Assembly (NCBI GenBank): GCA_015066365.1
Contig: SVON01000005.1
Location: 1-63,074 of the forward strand
Source of the DNA: Oscillospiraceae bacterium
GTDB taxonomy: Bacteria > Bacillota > Clostridia > Oscillospirales > Acutalibacteraceae
Direction: 5' to 3'
Length of the DNA stretch: 63,074 nt
Notes under the pieces: generated by a model
What the model was told of the DNA's origin: nothing
The model's database searches: none
What the model saw: the letters and a program-made list of their open reading frames with translations, nothing else
In this document: piece after piece, positions 50,587 to 60,633 of the stretch
How the letters are laid out: each line of letters begins with the position of its first letter
How positions within the stretch are numbered: the stretch's first letter is position 1
Made by a program: the position numbers and the translations under genes

Positions 50587-51396
50587 TTACGCGTTGGCAC
50601 CCGCGACGATCTCGGTGATCTCCTGGGTGATGCTGCCCTGGCGGGCACGGTTGTATTCCAACTGCAGATCCGCGATCATCTCGCTGGCGTTTTTGCCGGC
50701 GGAATCCATCGCCATGCGGCGGGCTACCACCTCGCAGGCATAGCTCTCCCGCACCGCGGCCATCAGGGCGCCGGTGACGTACTCCGGTACGGCGGTCTCC
50801 AGAATGGTGGCCTCGTCCGGCTCAAACAGCACCGCGGTGGGGGTGGTTTCCTCCGCTTTGGTCAGTGGTAACACCCACCGCACCTGGGGCACTTGGCTCA
50901 TCATAGACACGTACTGGGTATAGAGAATGCCCAGCCGGGTGAATTCCCCGGCGGCGTACCGCTTACACAGGTCGGCGGCCAACCGATAGGCCTCCTCGCC
51001 GGTGAATTTCTCGCACAGCCGCACCGTGCCGCCGAAGCGGTCACAGGCCCGTTTGCCGATGGGCAATTTCTCCGCGTCGGGATACTCCTTGGCGGTGCGG
51101 AACACGTTGGCGTTGTAGCCGCCGGCCAACCCTCGGTCGCCGGCGATGACCACCAGCAACGTCTTGCCCTCCCGTTCCTGCATATAGGGGGAGCGGGCAC
51201 ATTCCGGGCAGGCGGTGAGCAGGCTTAGGAGCTGCTCCAGGGCGGCATCGTAGTCCTTGCCCTCCAGCATCCGCTGGGTGGCCTTCCGGATCTTGGAGGA
51301 GGCCACCAGACCCATGGCGCGGGTCAGTTGTAGGGTGGAGGTGACGCTTTTGATACGGGTGCGCAGGGATTTAATATCGGCTCCCACAGCGCTCAC
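50587..51396 (-). CDS. atpG: ATP synthase gamma subunit
   Basis: 269 residues, the central rotor shaft. [35 protein letters not shown] forms the N-terminal helix; [19 protein letters not shown] is the conserved middle block; the C-terminal helix ends [15 protein letters not shown]. Slightly shorter than usual (about 285). The start overlaps the atpA stop by four bases. Confidence 0.96.
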   Translation of the reverse strand: MSAVGADIKSLRTRIKSVTSTLQLTRAMGLVASSKIRKATQRMLEGKDYDAALEQLLSLLTACPECARSPYMQEREGKTLLVVIAGDRGLAGGYNANVFRTAKEYPDAEKLPIGKRACDRFGGTVRLCEKFTGEEAYRLAADLCKRYAAGEFTRLGILYTQYVSMMSQVPQVRWVLPLTKAEETTPTAVLFEPDEATILETAVPEYVTGALMAAVRESYACEVVARRMAMDSAGKNASEMIADLQLEYNRARQGSITQEITEIVAGANA

Positions 51397-52883
51397 CTCA
51401 TCTCACGCAGGGCATCTTCCAGCTCGGCCACGTCTGCGTCGTCGTAATAGCCGCTCTCAAAGCGGGTCAGCAGGTCGTTATACTTCTGCTCCAGCAGCTC
51501 GTACAGCCGCTCCTCATAGGCGGTGACCTCTGCCACCGGGACAGCGTCCAGCCAGCCGTGGGTGACGGCGTAGATGATGGCCACCTGGCAACCCACCCGC
51601 ACGGGGGAGTTGCGGTGCTGGCCCAGCACCTTCACGATGCGCTCACCCAAAGCCAGACGGGCCTTGGTGTCGGCATCCAGGTCGCTGCCGAACTGGGCAA
51701 AGGCCTGCAGTTCGCGGTACTGGGAATAGAGCAGTTTCAGTTCACCGGACACCTTCTTCATGGCCTTGAGCTGGGCGCTACCGCCCACGCGGGACACCGA
51801 GATACCGGGGTTGATGGCGGGCATAATGCCGCTGTGGAACAGCTCGGTCTCCAGGAAGATCTGGCCGTCGGTGATGGAGATGACGTTGGTGGGGATATAG
51901 GCGGACACGTCACCCGCCTGGGTCTCAATGATGGGCAGGGCGGTGATGGAACCGCCGCCGTACTCATCCGCCACGCACACCGCGCGCTCCAGCAGACGGG
52001 AGTGCAGGTAGAAGACGTCGCCGGGATAGGCCTCACGGCCGGGGGGGCGGCGGATCAGCAACGACAGGGCGCGGTAGGCCACCGCGTGCTTGGACAGGTC
52101 GTCGTAGACGATCAGCACGTCCTTGCCCTGCTCCCGGAAATACTCCGCCATAGCACAGCCTGCATAGGGGGCGATGTACTGGAGCGGGGCGCTCTCAGAG
52201 GCGGCGGCGGACACCACGATGGAATACTCCATGGCGCCGGCGGCCTGCAATTCGTTGACGATCTGCACCACCGAGGTGCTCTTCTGACCGATCGCCACGT
52301 AGATGCAGATGACACCGGTGTCCTTTTGGTTGAGGATGGTGTCGATGGCGATGGTGGTCTTACCGGTCTGACGGTCACCGATGATCAACTCGCGCTGACC
52401 GCGCCCGATGGGGATCATGCTGTCGATGGCCTTGATACCGGTCTGGAGCGGCACCGCCACACTCTTACGCTCGATGATGCCTAGAGCGGGGGTCTCGATG
52501 GGGCGGGTGTCGGTGGTGGCGATGGGGCCCTTGCCGTCGATGGGGGCGCCCAGGGCGTTGACCACGCGACCCAGCATCCCGTCGCCCACCGGCACGTTCA
52601 GCACCTGACCGGTGCGCTTGACGGTGCTGCCCTCGTGAATGTCGTTTTGGTCGGAGAGGACGGCGACGGACACCGTTTCCTCCTCCAGGTTTTGGGCCAG
52701 ACCCACGCTGCCGTCCTCGAACTCTAAGAGTTCGCCTGCCATACAGCCCCGCAGACCGTACACCCGGGCGATGCCGTCACCCACCAGGATGACGGTGCCG
52801 GTCTCGGTCATTTCGATATGGGAGCGGTAGTTGCGGATCTGTTCCTTGATGATCTGGCTGATTTCAGCCGGCTTGTTGCTCAC
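51393..52883 (-). CDS. atpA: ATP synthase alpha subunit
   Basis: 496 residues, the non-catalytic nucleotide-binding F1 subunit. N-terminal [37 protein letters not shown], Walker [10 protein letters not shown] (about residue 170), [46 protein letters not shown] and the C-terminal helical domain. Overlaps both neighbours by four bases. Confidence 0.98.
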   Translation of the reverse strand: MSNKPAEISQIIKEQIRNYRSHIEMTETGTVILVGDGIARVYGLRGCMAGELLEFEDGSVGLAQNLEEETVSVAVLSDQNDIHEGSTVKRTGQVLNVPVGDGMLGRVVNALGAPIDGKGPIATTDTRPIETPALGIIERKSVAVPLQTGIKAIDSMIPIGRGQRELIIGDRQTGKTTIAIDTILNQKDTGVICIYVAIGQKSTSVVQIVNELQAAGAMEYSIVVSAAASESAPLQYIAPYAGCAMAEYFREQGKDVLIVYDDLSKHAVAYRALSLLIRRPPGREAYPGDVFYLHSRLLERAVCVADEYGGGSITALPIIETQAGDVSAYIPTNVISITDGQIFLETELFHSGIMPAINPGISVSRVGGSAQLKAMKKVSGELKLLYSQYRELQAFAQFGSDLDADTKARLALGERIVKVLGQHRNSPVRVGCQVAIIYAVTHGWLDAVPVAEVTAYEERLYELLEQKYNDLLTRFESGYYDDADVAELEDALREMR

Positions 52884-53410
52884 TGTTCCATCACATCCTT
52901 TACCTCTTGCAGACGGTGGCGCAGACTACCGTCCAGCACCACGCCGTCCAGCCGGACGGTGATACCGCCCAGCAGATGCTCGTCTATCTCACAAACAAGT
53001 TCGATGCGCCGTCCGAATTTTTGAACCAGCTTCTCCCGCAGACGGGTTTTTTGGTCCTCGGTCAGCGCCACCGCGCTGGTCACGTAGGCGGTGGACAGCG
53101 CCACCGCCGCTTCGTACAGGCGGCGATATTCCTCGGTGCAGGCCGGCAGACTGCGGATGTGCCCATGGGCACACAAAATCTGCACGAAGGACAGCACCTG
53201 CTCCGGCAGGGCGTCCCCCAGGGCCTGCTCGATCAGACCGGCGCGCTCCCCTTGAGGAATGGAGGGGGCGGCCAGCAAATCCACGTAATCCGGGTGGTCG
53301 GCAAACAGGGCGTCCACCGACGCCAAAGCCTCTAGATAGGGCTTTTCCTGTCCGCATTCCACCGCCAGGGCGAACAACGCCTCGGCGTAGTCTTTACTCA
53401 GTTCTGTCAT
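52880..53410 (-). CDS. atpH: ATP synthase delta subunit
   Basis: 176 residues, the peripheral-stalk cap. [19 protein letters not shown] opens the helical N-terminal domain and [25 protein letters not shown] closes the protein, both family-typical. ATGA overlaps on both sides. Confidence 0.95.
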   Translation of the reverse strand: MTELSKDYAEALFALAVECGQEKPYLEALASVDALFADHPDYVDLLAAPSIPQGERAGLIEQALGDALPEQVLSFVQILCAHGHIRSLPACTEEYRRLYEAAVALSTAYVTSAVALTEDQKTRLREKLVQKFGRRIELVCEIDEHLLGGITVRLDGVVLDGSLRHRLQEVKDVMEQ

Positions 53411-53928
53411 CGGGCATCACCCATTTCATCCAAAAAGGACTCGATCATCTTCTCGTGGTCGGTGGCGTTGAGCTCGCGCTCCAGCATCTTCTCTGCCAGA
53501 GCGGCACCCACCACCGCGATCTCCTGCTTCATATCCGCCTCGGCCTTTTTCCGCTCCAGTTCGGCGGCGGCTTCGGCCTGACGGAGGATGCTGTCTGCCT
53601 TGACCCGGGCCTCCACGATCACCCGGTCGCCGTGGCGGCGGGCGGTTTCGTCAGCGGCGGCGATGCGGGCCGCGGCCTCTTCGTCGGCGGTGGCCAGTTT
53701 GGCAGCCCATTCGGCCTTGTCAGCCTCGGCTTTGGCCTCGGCCTCGGCGGCGGCGGCAAACTGGTCGTCCACCATGGCGCGGCGCTGGTCCATGACCTTT
53801 TTCACCGGTTTCCACAGGAATTTCTTGAGAATCAAAAAGATGATGAGTAGGTTCGCCAACGAAATCAGAATCTGCCAGATATTAATGGAAATAATATCCG
53901 CCGATTCCAACGTAAGCCTCTCAAACAT
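53407..53928 (-). CDS. atpF: ATP synthase b subunit
   Basis: 173 residues: one N-terminal membrane helix (INIWQILISLANLLIIFLILKKFLWKPVKKVM) then a long Ala/Glu/Lys-rich coiled coil that forms the peripheral stalk. Only one b-type gene is present, as expected for a homodimeric stalk. Confidence 0.95.
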   Translation of the reverse strand: MFERLTLESADIISINIWQILISLANLLIIFLILKKFLWKPVKKVMDQRRAMVDDQFAAAAEAEAKAEADKAEWAAKLATADEEAAARIAAADETARRHGDRVIVEARVKADSILRQAEAAAELERKKAEADMKQEIAVVGAALAEKMLERELNATDHEKMIESFLDEMGDAR

Positions 53929-53957
53929 AATTGATTACCTCTTTATTTATTTCACGC

Positions 53958-54290
<333 letters not shown>

Positions 54291-55211
54291 TTACTCGGCT
54301 TGCGCCGCATGCACCTGTTTTGCTTTTTTCTTTGCCGCTCGTTTCGCCTTGCGGGCCTCAAACAACTCTTGAGGGAATCCGCCGGACACATACATCATGG
54401 TCAGGGTGGCGAAGATAAAGGCCTGCAGAGCGCCGCTGAAGATGTCGAAATACAAGCTCAGAACGGCGGGCACGCCAATGCGTAGGAAGGGGAACTCGCC
54501 CAGCACACCCGGCAACCAACCCAGCAGCAGGCTGGACAGCCCCGCAAAGGCGGTGGCCAACAGCACCGTGATGATGGAGCCGGAAAGGATGTTGCCGTAG
54601 TGGCGGAAGGCCATGGACACCGGGGTGGCCGCCTCGCTGATGAGGTTCATCGGCAGCAGGAAGGGCACCGGCTCGGCAAAGCTCTTGAGATAGTGGATGG
54701 GGCCCGCCTTGAATTTATAATAGGTGATAAGAGCGAACACCAGAATCGCCCAACCCGCCACGATGTTCATATCCGAGGTAGGGGGGAACAGACCCAACAG
54801 ACTGGACAGACTGGACAGGGCGGACAGCGCCAGAATACCGGCGATAAAGGGGGCAAATCCCATGAAATACTCGCCCATATTGGTGCGAACCATCCCATCG
54901 CACTTCTCTACGATCCACTCCGCCACCAGTTGCCGTTTCAGCCCACCCTTGGCGGTGAGGCCGTGGGTCAGATACAGGCACAGGAACAGAACGGAGAGAA
55001 TCACCGCCACCGAGTTGGTTTGGGCCTCGGTGATGGGGAGACCGCCCATAGGCAGGGGGATGGTGAAGAAGATCAGCGCGCCGGTGATCTCGATGCCTTC
55101 GGTGGGGGGCGCGGTGAGGATCTTTAGGACGATCACCGCCACAAAGGGTAGAATAGCACCCGCGAGCAACAGGATGTCCACCGCCTTGAAGCGGCGGCTT
55201 TGTGTGTTCAT
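54291..55211 (-). CDS. atpB: ATP synthase a subunit
   Basis: 306 residues, the membrane stator. ATPVSMAFRHYGNILSGSIITVLL carries the essential Arg (FRHYGN, about residue 207) facing the c-ring. Five to six hydrophobic segments; the C-terminal tail is Lys/Ala-rich. Followed by atpE after 39 bases. Confidence 0.94.
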   Translation of the reverse strand: MNTQSRRFKAVDILLLAGAILPFVAVIVLKILTAPPTEGIEITGALIFFTIPLPMGGLPITEAQTNSVAVILSVLFLCLYLTHGLTAKGGLKRQLVAEWIVEKCDGMVRTNMGEYFMGFAPFIAGILALSALSSLSSLLGLFPPTSDMNIVAGWAILVFALITYYKFKAGPIHYLKSFAEPVPFLLPMNLISEAATPVSMAFRHYGNILSGSIITVLLATAFAGLSSLLLGWLPGVLGEFPFLRIGVPAVLSLYFDIFSGALQAFIFATLTMMYVSGGFPQELFEARKAKRAAKKKAKQVHAAQAE

Positions 55212-55311
55212 AGGATCACCTCTTATGAGTTAGGAGTTAGGAGTTAAGCGAAGCGAAAACAAGGAGTGTAGGGGTAGGGTTCCTGTTCGCTCATTTGTTA
55301 AAGGGAGGGGG

Positions 55312-55758
55312 TTACTCTTCGTCGTCCTCGTCCTCGTCGTCCCAGCCGATGGCGGGGCGGTCGGGGGCGGGGTTGTCCTTCGCCAGTTTTAGCTGGCGGA
55401 AGGTGACAGCAACGCGGGGGATCAGCAGAGGGATGGCGGTGGCCCAGATGTTAAACACCCCCGGCAGCACCGCAGCCAGCACCAACACCGCCCCCTGCAT
55501 CAGCAGGCGGCCGCTTTGGCTGAGTTTTACGGTGGAGCGGGCCTTTTTTTGGTCTTGGGTTACGGCCTTCTGCACCATCAGCCCCACCAGCAGAAAGTTT
55601 CCCACCGCTGTGGCGCTGCCCAAAAGGCTGCCGGCCAGCACCGACCAGTGCCAACGGTGCAGCAGCAGAAACGCCGCCTGCACCGGCAGGATGGCCACCG
55701 CTACCCACAGGGCGGCGTAGCCGGTTTCTTTTTTTACCGCAGGCTCCAAGCGGGCCAC
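55312..55758 (-). CDS. atpI: AtpI-like membrane protein
   Basis: 148 residues, four hydrophobic segments in pairs (YAALWVAVAILPVQAAFLLL, SVLAGSLLGSATAVGNFLLVGLMV, LLMQGAVLVLAAVLPGVFN, IWATAIPLLIPRVAV) and an acidic end (DDEDEDDEE). First position of the ATP synthase operon and this topology fit the AtpI group, thought to assist c-ring assembly. GTG at 55758 is chosen because GCGAGGTGG lies seven bases upstream. Confidence 0.78.
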   Translation of the reverse strand: MARLEPAVKKETGYAALWVAVAILPVQAAFLLLHRWHWSVLAGSLLGSATAVGNFLLVGLMVQKAVTQDQKKARSTVKLSQSGRLLMQGAVLVLAAVLPGVFNIWATAIPLLIPRVAVTFRQLKLAKDNPAPDRPAIGWDDEDEDDEE

Positions 55759-55821
55759 GGCAACCACCTCGCTTTTTCCAGTTTAGTATGTACAAGCACT
55801 CATAAAATAAATACAACATTC

Positions 55822-55850
55822 ATAGTAGCACACTCTGCGGAAAAAGTCAA
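55822..55850 (-). promoter_or_regulatory. Sigma-A promoter of the ATP synthase operon
   Basis: Minus strand: -35 TTGACT (55850-55845), 17-bp spacer, -10 TACTAT (55827-55822). Confidence 0.75.
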
Positions 55851-55869
55851 AACAAACTGTGAACATTTT

Positions 55870-55898
55870 TTGACAAATTTTTAACGGCGTGGTATACT
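55870..55898 (+). promoter_or_regulatory. Sigma-A promoter of the DHH phosphoesterase gene
   Basis: -35 TTGACA (55870-55875), 17-bp spacer, -10 TATACT (55893-55898). It is back to back with the atp promoter, 19 bp between the -35 boxes. Confidence 0.85.
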
Positions 55899-55926
55899 GA
55901 GAGAAAAGAACGAAGGGGGTGTCCGT

Positions 55927-56901
55927 ATGACGATCCAAAAGCTGAAAACGTATCTGGAAAATCTGCCTGCCGGTTGGGTGGTCACCGGGCATTCTGCCCC
56001 GGATGCGGACGCGGTGATCTCCGCATTGTTTGAGGCCTATCGTCTCACCGTCGCCGGCACACCTGCCGCCCCGGTGCTGCAGGGCGCTCTGCCTCGTGAG
56101 GTGGCGTATCTGCTGGGGGATCTGGCAATCCTTCTCCCCACGACCGACGCCCTCGACCCCGCCGTGCCCCTGGTGCTCACCGACCACAACGACGTGGCCG
56201 CCTACCAAAACCCGGTGATGGCGGTGGTGGACCATCACCCGGTGACAACGGAAAAAGTCCCGTCCGGCATCGACACCGAAATTCGCCCGGTTGGCGCCGC
56301 CACCACGCTGGTGGCGTTCCGTCTGCGCCGGGACGGCATCACCCCCGACGCCGGCTGTGCCCGGCTGCTGTTGGGGGCGATCTTGCTGGATACCGAGAAT
56401 CTCTCCCCCCGCAAGGCAAAGGCGGAGGATAGGGAAGCCGTCGCGTGGCTCGCGCCCCTCTGTGGGGCGGACACCGACGCGCTGTTTGCCGCCCTGCAGG
56501 CAGAGCTTTTATCCGAGACCGACGTTGCCACACTCTATCGGCGGGACTATCGCCGGTACACCGACCCGAAGGGGCAGGTGCGTCTGGGTTGGGCCATCCT
56601 CAAGGTGTGGGCCGATGCCTGCCCGGACCCGGACGTGGTGCGCCATCTGCTGGCACAGGACACCGCCCCCACCCGGGTGGCGAAGATCGTGCAAAACAGC
56701 CGCACCGACGGCACCCGCACCGAGTATTATCTGGCGGCGGGGGAGGAGGCGGAGGCTTTGCTGACCCTGGTGCAGTCTATGGCGGGGGACACCGCCGTGC
56801 GCACCGCCCCCGATACGGTGTTTTTGCCGGAAACCGCCGCCCACTGGGGCCGAAAACGGTATGCGGTTCTGCTCAACGAGACCTGGCGCAAAAAAAGTTA
56901 A
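55927..56901 (+). CDS. DHH-family phosphoesterase
   Basis: 324 residues with the DHH order: GHSAPDADAVISALFEAYRL (metal-binding motif I), LTDHNDV (II), VVDHHPV (III, DHH), then a DHHA2-type C-terminal domain. Family II manganese pyrophosphatases and exopolyphosphatases share this architecture. I cannot see the RKK signature typical of pyrophosphatase active sites, so exopolyphosphatase or another small-molecule phosphatase is equally possible. AAGGGGG precedes the ATG. Confidence 0.8.
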   Translation: MTIQKLKTYLENLPAGWVVTGHSAPDADAVISALFEAYRLTVAGTPAAPVLQGALPREVAYLLGDLAILLPTTDALDPAVPLVLTDHNDVAAYQNPVMAVVDHHPVTTEKVPSGIDTEIRPVGAATTLVAFRLRRDGITPDAGCARLLLGAILLDTENLSPRKAKAEDREAVAWLAPLCGADTDALFAALQAELLSETDVATLYRRDYRRYTDPKGQVRLGWAILKVWADACPDPDVVRHLLAQDTAPTRVAKIVQNSRTDGTRTEYYLAAGEEAEALLTLVQSMAGDTAVRTAPDTVFLPETAAHWGRKRYAVLLNETWRKKS

Positions 56902-56911
56902 AAATTTTGCA

Positions 56912-56950
56912 AAAAATCCCGGAAAAAGGCTTTCCTTTTCCGGGGTTTTG
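56912..56950 (+). terminator. Terminator after the DHH gene
   Basis: AATCCCGGAAAA / TTTTCCGGGGTTTT around a short loop. A TATACT at 56954 just past it may be the -10 of the transketolase genes. Confidence 0.7.
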
Positions 56951-57010
56951 TGTTATACTCTTAACAATTATGTGTGCAGGGGGGCTTCACCCTGCGGAAA
57001 GGGCGTTTTT

Positions 57011-57853
57011 ATGGATGCAACCACCAAAAAACAGCTAGAAATTATCGCCACCAAAATCCGTATGGCAGTGATCGAGGGCACCTTTAATGCCAAGAGCGGC
57101 CACCCCGGCGGCTCTCTGTCCATCGCGGACGATCTGGCGTATCTGTATTTTAGCGAGATGAACGTGGACCCCCAGAACCCCCAGTGGGCTGACCGGGACC
57201 GCCTGGTGCTGTCCAAGGGTCACGCCGCGCCGGCGCTGTACGGCGCTCTGGCTCTGCGGGGCTTTTTCCCGCTGGAGTGGATCCCCACCCTGCGCAAGTC
57301 CGATTCTCCCCTCCAGGGACACCCGGATATGAAGGGCATCCCCGGCGTGGATATGTCCTCCGGCTCTCTGGGTCAGGGCGTGTCCTGCGCGGTGGGTATG
57401 GCGCTGGCCGGCAAGCTGGACAGCAAGGACTACCGTGTCTACGCCATCCTGGGCGACGGCGAGATCGGCGAGGGTCAGGTCTGGGAGGCGGCGATGTTTG
57501 CCGCCGCCAAAAAGCTGGATAACCTGGCGGTTATCGTGGACAACAACAACCTGCAGATCGACGGCACGGTGGAGGAGGTCAACTCCCCCTATCCCATCCC
57601 GGAAAAGTTTGCCGCCTTTGGCTTCCACGTAATCGAGATCGACGGCAACGACCTCACGCAGATCGAGGCCGCGGTGCAGGAGGCCAAGACCGTCAAGGGC
57701 AAGCCCACCGCCATCATTCAGAAGACCCTGAAGGGCAAAGGCGTCTCCTTTATGGAGAACCTGTGCTCTTGGCACGGCGTTGCCCCCAACAAAGAGCAGT
57801 ACGATGCGGCGATGGCAGAGCTTTCTGCCCGTCTGCAGGAAATGGAGGGCTAA
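57011..57853 (+). CDS. Transketolase, N-terminal subunit
   Basis: 280 residues forming the thiamine-diphosphate-binding half: SGHPGGSLSIADDLAYLYF, LSKGHAAPALYGALALRG, GSLGQGVSCAVGMAL, and the ThDP motif GDGEIGEGQVWEAAMFAAAKKLDNLAVIVDNNNLQ. The start at 57011 has GGAAAGGG. The pyrimidine-binding half is encoded four bases downstream. The enzyme moves two-carbon units in the pentose phosphate pathway. Confidence 0.95.
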   Translation: MDATTKKQLEIIATKIRMAVIEGTFNAKSGHPGGSLSIADDLAYLYFSEMNVDPQNPQWADRDRLVLSKGHAAPALYGALALRGFFPLEWIPTLRKSDSPLQGHPDMKGIPGVDMSSGSLGQGVSCAVGMALAGKLDSKDYRVYAILGDGEIGEGQVWEAAMFAAAKKLDNLAVIVDNNNLQIDGTVEEVNSPYPIPEKFAAFGFHVIEIDGNDLTQIEAAVQEAKTVKGKPTAIIQKTLKGKGVSFMENLCSWHGVAPNKEQYDAAMAELSARLQEMEG

Positions 57854-57856
57854 GCG

Positions 57857-58804
57857 ATGGCAGAAGTGAAAAGAGTCGCCACCCGTGACGCCTATGGCGC
57901 CACCCTGGTGGAGCTGGGCAACGAGCGTACCGACATCGTGGTGATGGACGCCGACCTGGCCGCCGCCACCAAGACGGGTATGTTTAAGAAAGCCCACCCC
58001 GACCGGTTCTTCAACGCCGGTATTGCCGAGGGCAATATGATCAGCGTGGCCGCAGGCCTTGCCGCCTCCGGCAAGACCGTGTTTGCCTCCTCTTTTGCGA
58101 TGTTTGCCGCCGGTCGCGCCTTTGAGCAGATCCGCAACTCGGTGGCCTACCCCAGACTGAACGTTAAGATCGCCGCCTCCCATGCCGGTATCTCGGTGGG
58201 CGAGGACGGTGCCACCCACCAGTGTTGTGAGGACATCGGCATTATGCGTACCATCCCCGGTATGGTGATCCTCAACCCCGCCGACGGTCCCGAGGCCGCC
58301 GCCGCGGTGCGTGCCGCCGCCGACTACAACGGCCCGGTGTATCTGCGCCTGGGGCGCCTGGCTGTGCCGGTGTTCAACGAAGAGGGCGTGGATTTTACCA
58401 TTGGTAAGGGCAAGGAGATGGTGGCCGGTTCCGACGTGACCATCATCGCCACCGGTCTGCTGGTCAACGAGGCGGTCATCGCCGCTGAGACTCTGAAGGC
58501 GGAGGGCATCTCCGTCCGGGTGATCAATATGGCCACCATCAAACCCATTGACAAGGAGATCATCCTGAAGGCCGCCGCCGAGACCGGCGCTATCGTCACC
58601 GCCGAGGAGCACAACGTCATCGGCGGTCTGGGCAGTGCTGTGGCAGAGGTGCTGTGTGAGAGCGGCAAGCCGGTTCCCATGCTGCGCGTGGGCGTGGAGG
58701 ACTGCTTCGGTCGTTCCGGCCCGGCGCTGGAGTTGCTGGAGATCTATGGCCTGACCGCCCCCTCCATCGTGGAGAAGGTCAAGGCTGTGCTGACCCTGCA
58801 ATAA
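57857..58804 (+). CDS. Transketolase, C-terminal subunit
   Basis: 315 residues: pyrimidine-binding domain with VMDADLAAATKTGMF, FNAGIAEGNMISVAAGLAASG (conserved Glu that activates ThDP), FAMFAAGRAFEQIRNSVAY and SHAGISVGEDGATHQCCEDI, then the C-terminal domain. Together with the previous gene it makes a full transketolase. Confidence 0.95.
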   Translation: MAEVKRVATRDAYGATLVELGNERTDIVVMDADLAAATKTGMFKKAHPDRFFNAGIAEGNMISVAAGLAASGKTVFASSFAMFAAGRAFEQIRNSVAYPRLNVKIAASHAGISVGEDGATHQCCEDIGIMRTIPGMVILNPADGPEAAAAVRAAADYNGPVYLRLGRLAVPVFNEEGVDFTIGKGKEMVAGSDVTIIATGLLVNEAVIAAETLKAEGISVRVINMATIKPIDKEIILKAAAETGAIVTAEEHNVIGGLGSAVAEVLCESGKPVPMLRVGVEDCFGRSGPALELLEIYGLTAPSIVEKVKAVLTLQ

Positions 58805-58813
58805 AGGAACAAG

Positions 58814-58851
58814 ATTGCCGATGGCTCCCCTGAGCCATCGGCAATCTTTTA
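58814..58851 (+). terminator. Terminator of the transketolase operon
   Basis: GATTGCCGATGGCTC / GAGCCATCGGCAATC with loop CCCT, then TTTT. Confidence 0.9.
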
Positions 58852-58942
58852 ATGAAAAATGAGAAATGAGAAATAAAGGGGTCGGCTTGGCCGGCCATTA
58901 TAATAATTTCTCATTCCTAATTGGATGAAAGGAGGTGCATCT

Positions 58943-59839
58943 ATGGCCGATTTAACCTATATCATCCCGCCGGAATACGACGGGGAAATGCTGCAGACCT
59001 TTTTGCGGCGGGAGTGTGGGCTATCCTACCGGATGGTGGTGAAGCTCAAGCGGGTGCAGGGCGGCATGACCCTGGACGGCAAACCGTGGCGCTCCATCGA
59101 CCGGGTGAACGCCGGCCAGACGGTGCGCCTGCGGATGCCGGAGGATGCGGTGCGCATCGAGGGGGTGGAGATGCCTCTGAACGTGGTGTACGAGGACGAC
59201 CACCTGTTGGTGGTGGACAAGCCGCCTTATTTGGCGGTACACCCCTCCGCCGGCAAGCCGGAGCCCACTCTGGCCAACGGGGTGGTGGGGTATTTTGAGC
59301 GCCGAGGCACGCCCCTCTCGTTCCGCCCGGTCAACCGCCTGGACCGCAACACCAGCGGTCTGCTGGTGGCGGCGAAAAGCGCCCACGTAGCCTTTGCGTT
59401 GGCGCAAAAGCCGGAAAAGGTGTATTTTGCGATCGTGTTGGGTGAATTGACCGGTGCCGGCACCATCGATCAGCCCATTCGGGTCAAAGAGGGCTGTACC
59501 ATCACCCGGGAGGTAGGCGAGGGCGGCAAGGACAGCATCACCCATTGGCAGGCCTTGGCAACCGACGGAGAAATCACCCTGGTGCGGGTGGTGATCGAGA
59601 CCGGTCGCACCCACCAGATCCGGGTGCATATGGCGTGGCTGGGTCACCCGCTGGCGGGGGACACCATGTACGGCACCGACGAGGAAATCCTGCCCCGCCA
59701 CGGTCTGCATTGTGGGCGCACCGCCTTTGACCACCCGATCACGGGGGAGCGGATCTCCTTCGAAAGTCCTCTTCCGGCGGATATGCGCGCCTTGCTGGAG
59801 TCCCGCGGTCTGTGGCGGGATGCGTGGGATACGGAATAA
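58943..59839 (+). CDS. RluA-family pseudouridine synthase
   Basis: 298 residues. An S4-like N-terminal region (LQTFLRRECGLSYRMVVKLKRVQGGMTLDGKP) precedes the catalytic domain with VVDKPPYLAVHPSAG, the active-site PVNRLDRNTSGLLVAAKS (Asp in RLDRNTSG, about residue 137) and IETGRTHQIRVHMAWLGHPLAGD. It modifies uridine in rRNA (RluD-like) or tRNA; the target is not decidable. The ATG at 58943 follows AAAGGAGGTG; an ATG six codons earlier precedes that ribosome site. Confidence 0.92.
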   Translation: MADLTYIIPPEYDGEMLQTFLRRECGLSYRMVVKLKRVQGGMTLDGKPWRSIDRVNAGQTVRLRMPEDAVRIEGVEMPLNVVYEDDHLLVVDKPPYLAVHPSAGKPEPTLANGVVGYFERRGTPLSFRPVNRLDRNTSGLLVAAKSAHVAFALAQKPEKVYFAIVLGELTGAGTIDQPIRVKEGCTITREVGEGGKDSITHWQALATDGEITLVRVVIETGRTHQIRVHMAWLGHPLAGDTMYGTDEEILPRHGLHCGRTAFDHPITGERISFESPLPADMRALLESRGLWRDAWDTE

Positions 59840-59842
59840 AAA

Positions 59843-59876
59843 AAGAGCCGTTGCCCGATGGGCAACGGCTCTTTTT
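59843..59876. terminator. Bidirectional terminator
   Basis: AAAAGAGCCGTTGCCC / GGGCAACGGCTCTTTT with loop GAT. Confidence 0.9.
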
Positions 59877-59881
59877 ATGCT

Positions 59882-60571
59882 TTATTTCAGCGGGACCGAA
59901 ACGGTTTTCTTGGCACCGTTGACGGTATAGGTCACCTGCAGGGTGCCGTCCTGCAGCTCTTTGTAGGTCATTTTGGGGTTGCTGGACTGGCTGGTGATGG
60001 TTTTCTCCAGCTCCGGCAGAGCCACGCGGGTAGCATGGGTCTCGTTGAAGGGGTCGCACACCACCACGCAGAACTTGCCTTTCTGTCCCTCCAGATAGGC
60101 CACCTTGGTATCGGTCATGGCCAGCACGTACTCATACACGTGGGTGGTTCGGCCTTCGCCTACCACGTTGTAGTAGATCGCCCAACCGGACAGGTTGTTG
60201 CTCTTGCCCCGCTGGCCGGAGACGGCGATCACGTCCTTGCTGATCTCGGTCAGGGTAGGCTTGGTCATATAGATCTCCGGCGCCGTATAGGTGTGACCGG
60301 CACGGGACACCACCGAATAGGTATAGGTGCCGTTGCTCCGCTTCTTAACCGTATAGGCGTCTGCCGCGTCCTTGTTGTGGGCCTTGTCGGCGTGGTTGTG
60401 ACCCGCGTGGGGGTCGGCGCTGCCGTGGGGGTCGGCGGACGGGTTGGCGTGGTCGTGACCGGCGTGGGGGTCGGCGGGACCCAGGATGGCGGGCACCACG
60501 ATGAAGCACAGGATGCACAGCCCCACAATGAGCCAAGTCCAAAAGGCGCCTTTGGAAATTCTGGTTTTCAT
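59882..60571 (-). CDS. Membrane-anchored His-rich protein
   Basis: 229 residues: N-terminal helix (FWTWLIVGLCILCFIVVPAIL), then a His/Asp-rich repeat ADPHAGHDHANPSADPHGSADPHAGHNH, then a sheet-rich domain of about 150 residues (TYTYSVVSRAGHTYTAPEIY ... KMTYKELQDGTLQVTYTVNGAKKTVSVPL) without a known family. The His repeat outside the membrane suggests binding of zinc, nickel or copper; this is inference. AGGAGG precedes the ATG. Confidence 0.7.
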   Translation of the reverse strand: MKTRISKGAFWTWLIVGLCILCFIVVPAILGPADPHAGHDHANPSADPHGSADPHAGHNHADKAHNKDAADAYTVKKRSNGTYTYSVVSRAGHTYTAPEIYMTKPTLTEISKDVIAVSGQRGKSNNLSGWAIYYNVVGEGRTTHVYEYVLAMTDTKVAYLEGQKGKFCVVVCDPFNETHATRVALPELEKTITSQSSNPKMTYKELQDGTLQVTYTVNGAKKTVSVPLK

Positions 60572-60633
60572 ACGAATATCCTCCTAAATCAAATTCCTAA
60601 TCGTAATATTATTGCTTGTTTATACTCCCTGTA

